From Kingdonia uniflora (taxonomy: Eukaryota; Streptophyta; Magnoliopsida; Ranunculales; Circaeasteraceae): DNA of 64,000 nucleotides. Shown here piece after piece: positions 59,701-64,000 of this stretch. The translations under genes were made by a program, and so were the position numbers. The stretch's first letter is position 1; every line of letters starts with the position of its first letter. Under the pieces are notes generated by a model. The model saw nothing but the letters and a program-made list of their open reading frames with translations, was not told the origin of the DNA and ran no database searches. The DNA lies in contig JACGCM010002638.1 in assembly GCA_014058105.1 (NCBI GenBank), positions 90,018 to 154,017 on the forward strand, read 5' to 3'.

Positions 59701-60510
59701 ATCTTCATATTTGGGGATGTGCAGCGGATGCTAGAATTTACAATCCACATGAAAATAAATTGGACCTTAAAACTATCAGTGGGTACTTTATTGGTTATCT
59801 TGATAAGTCCAAAGGGTATACATTTTACTGTCCTACCCATAGTACGATAATTGTTGAGACCGGTAATACAAGATTCCTTGAAAATGGTAAAATTAGTGGG
59901 AGTAGTGAATCACAAAATGTGGTCATTGAGGAAGTTAGGGTACAAGTCCCATTACCCATAAATTCTAATCTTGTCGTTGTTCCTAAGGTTGTTAATCAAA
60001 TCGATGATACCGAGCAACAACTGGGTAACCAACCACTTCATAATAAGATTGTCACCAATGAACTGATAATAGAGGTACCACAAGAAATAGCACCACGTCG
60101 ATCCCAACGATAAAGGAGATCTACTATTTTGAATGACTTTGTGGTGTACTTACAGGAATCTGAATTTGACATAGAAACTATTAAGGATCCGATTTTATTT
60201 TCATAAGCCATGGATAGTAATAATTCTACTAAATAGATTGATACTATAAATGAAGAGTTGAATCAATGAAATAAAATAAAGTTTGGGATCTCATTGAATT
60301 GCCAAAAGGATACAAGAAAGTTGGTTGCAAATAGGTCTTTAAGACCAAGCGCGACAGTAATGACAATATCGAACGATATAAAACTTGACTTGTGGCCAAA
60401 TGTTTCACTCAGAAAAAAGGCATTAATTACAAGAAGACCTTCTCACTGTATCAAAGAAGGACTCACTTATAATTATTATGGCATTGGTGGGTCATTATGA
60501 TTTAGAGTTA
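59701..60510 (+). pseudogene. Integrase C-terminal/linker region of copia element, broken
   Basis: HLHIWGCAADARIYNPHENKLDLKTISGYFIGY with KGYTFYCPTHST is the typical 'GC.A.v..p..kld..s..g.FiGy....kgyrfy.p' block after the copia integrase (cited here as HLHIWGCAADARIYNP and TISGYFIGY). An acidic linker follows to PRRSQR then TAA (60111-60113). From 60,114 to 60,510 only fragments of the RT N-terminus remain. Confidence 0.75.
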
Positions 60511-60950
60511 CACTAAATGGATGTAAAAATTATTTTTTTGAATGGGAGTTTAGATGAAGAAGTCTATATGAATCAACCTGAAGATTTCTTCGAAGAAGGG
60601 AAAGAAAATATGGTTTATAAGCTTAAGAAATCAATATACGGTCTTAAACAAGCTTCTGCCAATGGTACATTAAGTTTCACAATACCATTGTTCATTTTAG
60701 CTTTAAGAAATACATTGTTGATCGATGTATATACCTCAAGGTCAGTAGGAGTAAGTTTAGATTTTTGGTTTTGTATGTTGATGATATCTTACTTGATAGT
60801 AATGATTTTGGTCTACTTCACCAGACTAAGAAGTTTTTAAATGAAAGATTTAGGTGAGGTATTTTACGTGATTGGAATCAAAATCTATCGAGACCAAGCA
60901 CAAGGATTGTTAGGGCTGTCTCAGAAGGCCTAGATCAATAATGTTTTAGA
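60511..60950 (+). pseudogene. Reverse transcriptase of copia element, broken and internally deleted
   Basis: MDVKIIFLNGSLDEEVYMNQPEDF (cited as MDVKIIFLNGSLDEEV) and YKLKKSIYGLKQAS are intact. Next comes a deletion/frameshift that removes part of the palm. In another frame the catalytic LYVDDILLDS (about 60,770-60,800) follows. MKDLGEVFYVIGIKI begins at about 60,841, after a TAA. Confidence 0.83.
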
Positions 60951-61739
60951 GAGATTTGGTATGAAAAATTGTTCAGCTAGTGATGCACCAATTCAGAAAG
61001 GTGATAAATTTAGTCTTATGCAATGCCTAAAGACTGAATGGGAACGTAAATAAATGGAAAAGATTATGTACGCGTCTGCCGTAGGGAGTCTAATGTATGT
61101 GCATACTTGTACTAGGCCAGACATAAGCTTTGCAGTCGGTATGCTGGGTAGATATCAAACCAATCCAGAGATGGAACATTGGAAAGCTACAAAGAAAGTT
61201 ATGAGGTACTTGCAAGGAACGAAAGATTACATGCTCACATTTAGGAGGTCTAATCCTTTAGGAGTGACCAGTTATTCAGACTCAGATTTTGCTAGATGCC
61301 CTGACAGTAAGAAGTCTACTTTTGGTTATGCCTTCCTATTGGCTGGAGCGGCAATTTAATGGAAAAGTGCAAAACAAGATAGTATTTCTTCATCTACAAT
61401 GGAGGCTGAGTTTGTGGCATGCTAGAGGCCACAAATCATGGTTTATGGTTGCAAAATTTTATCTCAGGACTTGGAGTTGTCGACTCTATTTCTAAGCCGT
61501 TAAGAATTTATTGTGATAATACCACAACAGTATTTTGCTCCAAGAATGATAAATATTCTAATGGTGTTAAGTACATGGAGATAAAATATTTATCAGTCAA
61601 GGAGTCTGTTCATAAACAACGAGTGTTTATAGAACATATAAGCACAATGCTTATGGTTGTAGATCCATTGACTAAGGGATTACCGCCAAAGACATTTAAG
61701 GAACATGTTCAGAGTATGGGTCTTGGGTGGATTCCATGA
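60951..61739 (+). pseudogene. RNase H of copia element, broken
   Basis: YASAVGSLMYVHTCTRPDISFAVGML (cited as YASAVGSLMYVHTC and RPDISFAVG), SYSDSDFARCPDSKKSTFGY with the catalytic Asp, then TAA. After a short gap, SISSSTMEAEFVAC gives the Glu. From 61419 LRIYCDNTTTVFCSKN and VKYMEIKYLSVKE are open to the stop at 61737-61739 after GWIP, the natural C-terminus. Confidence 0.87.
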
Positions 61740-62211
61740 TGTTTTTCTTTATATTTATGGATTTTTTTAGTTTGATTGTTTTCTTTAGACATCTTATTGA
61801 AATCTTATTATAGTATGTTTCTAATATTTTCCTGTTTACCATTATGTGTACATATATATGTGATTGGATGAATGATAACAGGAAAGTCTTTGACAAGACA
61901 TTATTGATGAACCTTTTTATAGGCCTATTTGTTCACGCCTATAAACCTCACTTATGAACCAAGTTAAATAGTTCATTATTGTTGTAGTACATTGAAGGAA
62001 ATGTGTCACAAAATTGCATAAGACCACCATGACTCGCTTTAGTAAATTGTTTAATTTTGGTATTATAATGACCAATAAAGATAGTATGACTTGGATATAT
62101 TTTAAATCACACGCGTGTCAATTATTTAATCGTTGAGCCCATTTTGAGTCAAAAAAATTTGCAAACTTAAGTTTCATCGAGTATGATTTTCAAACCTACT
62201 TCATATGGGCC
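61740..62211 (+). other. 3' untranslated region of copia element
   Basis: AT-rich, non-coding. It includes an imperfect duplication, TTATAGGCCTATTTGTTCACGCC, near 61,917. No gene seen. Confidence 0.6.
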
Positions 62212-62222
62212 AAGTGGGAGAA
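62212..62222 (+). other. Polypurine tract of copia element
   Basis: AAGTGGGAGAA immediately before TGTAAGACTT; the AAGTGGGAGA form is common in plant copia elements. Confidence 0.85.
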
Positions 62223-62630
62223 TGTAAGACTTATTATGACCCACATGAGTAAGGGTCTTTTAGTAATTATGGGTTTCTAATTATGATGATCCAAGTCCTA
62301 ATAAGAAACTAATCATATTGGTTAATGAGGTTAAGGTTTCCTACAACTGTCTACTTTGATTGAAAGTAGTTTTAATTCAAATAGGAAACTAGGTCATCTA
62401 TCTACCTATATAAGTGTGTCTAGCCCATCAACTAAAGCACTATCTCAAAGGAAAGGTTAAAAAAAAGAAAACCTAGTTGTCACACTCGCCGCCGCCGACG
62501 AACTCAAAGGACATACCTTAATCAATCAAGCTATGGATCAAGTATGTGATTATGTTTCCGCATTATCGTTTATCGTGATTATCGTATTAAATCCTAGGTC
62601 CTTATAGATCTTGTCATGTTTTTACATAAA
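62223..62630 (+). repeat. 3' LTR of copia element (right end uncertain)
   Basis: Starts TGTAAGACTTATTATG. TATATAA at 62407-62413 is its probable TATA box, and CGCCGCCGCCGACG near 62,489 lies downstream. Without a second LTR the end cannot be fixed; CA ends at 62616, 62626 or 62646 are candidates. The phosphatase-like frame begins at 62631, which argues for one of the first two. Confidence 0.65.
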
Positions 62631-62957
62631 ATGGTTATACTAACACCATGTTGGAAGTCTTCATCGGTGGACGGTGATCGTAGAAGTGGAGAAGAAAGCC
62701 GAAGGAATGATGAGTTGATGTGGTATAAATATATAGGACATCATGTTAATGTAGAATTCTTGATGGCTGTAATTCAAGTAAATGCCTTGTTGGAGAATAT
62801 GAGTCAACTTGAATCAGGGCCTTTGAGCTCACATGAATTGGGTCCTCGAGGGACATTCGTCGGGGTATATGATGGACATAGAGGGCCTAAAACTTCACGT
62901 TACATAAATGACCATATGCTCAAGAAATTTTACGTAACAATACTCTACGACAATTAA
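62631..62957 (+). pseudogene. PP2C protein phosphatase first-exon fragment (plant clade-D type)
   Basis: ATG 62631 opens MVILTPCWKSSS, then GDRRSGEE, MWYKYIGHH, EFLMAVIQVNALLENMSQLESGPLS, GTFVGVYDGHRG and TSRYINDHMLKKF. This matches the N-terminus of plant PP2Cs that begin with M-x-PCWKPS. The normal 'KD.G.H..GEFSMAV.QAN..LED.SQLESGPLS' and metal-binding DGHGG are recognisable but altered: DGHGG is DGHRG here. The frame runs to a stop at 62955-62957. A GTAACA just after the KKFY codons (62,933) could be the exon 1 donor. No further phosphatase exon was seen in the remaining 1 kb. The mutated metal-binding motif suggests a pseudogene or gene fragment. Confidence 0.75.
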
Positions 62958-63362
62958 CCAAAAGAAATTCAATTATTCAAAAAAAATTGAGACGTGAAAA
63001 AACTTTTCCTGTTAAATCACGGCGTTACTTGGCTTAATACACCGGGGTTGTTTTGCATGTACAAAAGCTGAAAGAAAAATTCATATAGATACATGAACAA
63101 CTTAGCTCAGTTAGTGCTCAGTCAGTGTTCCCGTCAGCAGAAACAGATTTTAATCCAAATAAATGAATGCAATTTTTTATGTGTAGAATTCTTTATTAAT
63201 ATCTCTTCTCTTATTTGTATTTGTATTAACTTATAAACACAAACCATATAACGATTATGGGATAAATATATTTAGTGATAAGATTTGCTTAGAGAAATTA
63301 ATAGTTTGATTTTATTTCGAATTGTTACAGAGAGGAACTATTGCATATTACAAGTTAAATTA
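62958..63362. other. AT-rich spacer, nothing recognised
   Basis: No coding or repeat similarity seen. It could be intron sequence if the phosphatase gene continued. Confidence 0.5.
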
Positions 63363-63743
63363 GGTGTAAACAGGAGTTTGTTTCAGTTACTGTGTTCTAT
63401 ATGAACCTAAGCGTAACAACATTACAAGGATCTTACTCTCTTTCTTGTTTCCCACGAGAAATCTTAAAATTGCTAACATGTGTAACAAATTTTCAAATTA
63501 TTGTAGGCACACATGATAGCGTGTGCCCGATTGCTAGTTACAGATGTTCTAAACCCAGGGGCGGATTTAGGGGGTGTAAACAGGAGTTTGTTTCAGTTAC
63601 TGTGTTCTATATGAACCTAAGCGTAACAACATTACAAGGATCTTACTCTCTTTCTTGTTTCCCACGAGAAATCTTAAAATTGCTACATATTTAACAATTT
63701 TCAAATTATTGTAGGCACACATGATAGCGTGTGCCCGATTGCT
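63363..63743 (+). repeat. 171-bp direct duplication
   Basis: 63363-63535 and 63573-63743 are nearly identical (GGTGTAAACAGGAGTTTGTT to GTGCCCGATTGCT). The few differences include TGTGTAACAAA versus ATTTAACAA. They are separated by 37 bp that form the left inverted-repeat arm of the next feature. An open frame spanning both copies repeats the same peptide and is not a gene. Confidence 0.9.
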
Positions 63744-63992
63744 CGGCAGTCAAAAAATCAAAGTGAAAAAATTTCAAAATAAATTCCTTATTGGATGACA
63801 GCAGAATTAGGCGCCTCACTTGAAACCATTGAGCTAACAGCCTGAGGGTAATTAACAAAAAAATTATAAGAGGGTTTTAAAAATGATTTATAGACCATAT
63901 AGGTATTGGTTGTAACAAATGTCGGGGGGGGCGACAGCCCCACCCCCCCCCCCCCCCCCCCTAAATCCGCCCTGTGTGAGAACATCTGTAAC
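63537..63992. mobile_element. Inverted-repeat element, MITE-like
   Basis: The left arm GTTACAGATGTTCT...AGGGGCGGATTTAGGGG (63537-63573) matches the reverse complement of the right end (63955-63992, ...CCCTAAATCCGCCCTGTGTGAGAACATCTGTAAC read in two pieces). The arms are about 37 bp with a 5-6 bp mismatched island. The inside holds one copy of the 171-bp duplication and a run of C next to the right arm. No clear target duplication was found, partly because the window ends 8 bp after the right arm. Confidence 0.6.
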
Positions 63993-64000
63993 GATCAATC

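Larger units (their letters stand above)
57174..62630 (+). mobile_element. Ty1/copia LTR retrotransposon, decayed, no 5' LTR seen
   Basis: Order: leader, gag with zinc knuckle, protease, integrase, RT, RNase H, polypurine tract, LTR. Integrase before RT is the copia order. The 3' LTR begins at 62223, but nothing similar to it was found between 57,169 and 57,830, nor left of the Tat element. The 5' LTR is therefore lost or replaced. The element is dead by many stops and frameshifts. Confidence 0.87.

Noticed and set aside
63392..63694. 100-codon open frame with an internal peptide repeat
   Set aside because: It simply reads through both copies of the 171-bp direct duplication; no other coding sign.
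63537..63992. Assignment of the inverted-repeat element to hAT on the basis of CAGGGGCGGA
   Set aside because: The inverted repeat extends outward to GTTACAGATGTTCT, so CAGGGG is not the terminus, and no 8-bp target duplication is visible.

Overview
The window is repeat-dominated plant nuclear DNA with low GC and no intact host gene that I can defend. Organism evidence: Ty3/gypsy and Ty1/copia LTR retrotransposons of plant type, plant tRNA-iMet-like primer sites, a Tat-lineage gypsy element with its second RNase H, and a fragment of a plant PP2C gene. Pericentromeric or other heterochromatic DNA of a flowering plant, probably a eudicot, is the best reading. The species cannot be told from the sequence.

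Left two thirds (1 to about 41,850): one long tandem satellite array. It is built from a roughly 200-bp core unit (about 55 copies) into which two longer modules are placed at fixed points: module B (about 500 bp, 13 copies) and module C (about 390 bp, about 17 copies). Typical order is several cores, B, one core, C, core. Module C carries a recurring reading frame of about 95 codons in most copies. Module B read on the minus strand resembles a plant promoter plus pyrimidine-rich 5' leader. The array is interrupted by four insertions of one long-LTR gypsy family: solo LTRs at 4036-8644 (+), 13268-15829 (+) and 28412-30962 (-), and one full-structure element at 17662-26554 (+). Target-site duplications support all four. 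The full element has gag, protease, reverse transcriptase, RNase H, integrase and a chromodomain-like tail, all broken by stops and frameshifts; it looks like a Tekay/Del-type chromovirus. A small MITE sits inside one B module at 36220-36365.

Right third: 41,850-42,615 is unique sequence with satellite debris. A 14.55-kb Tat-lineage gypsy element lies at 42616-57168, with 620-bp LTRs and TSD ATACT. Its plus strand carries decayed gag-pol with a second RNase H. Its long 3' part holds a four-copy 160-bp tandem repeat and an antisense decayed gene similar to the plant 'gypsy-type transposon' domain proteins. From 57,169 to about 62,630 there is a decayed Ty1/copia element lacking a recognisable 5' LTR. 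Next to its 3' LTR is a first-exon-like fragment of a plant clade-D-type PP2C phosphatase. The end of the window holds a 171-bp direct duplication entangled with an inverted-repeat (MITE-like) structure.

Nothing here works as a living pathway. The story is one of satellite amplification, retrotransposon insertion into the satellite, and decay dominated by C-to-T type changes (CAG to TAG, CGA to TGA).
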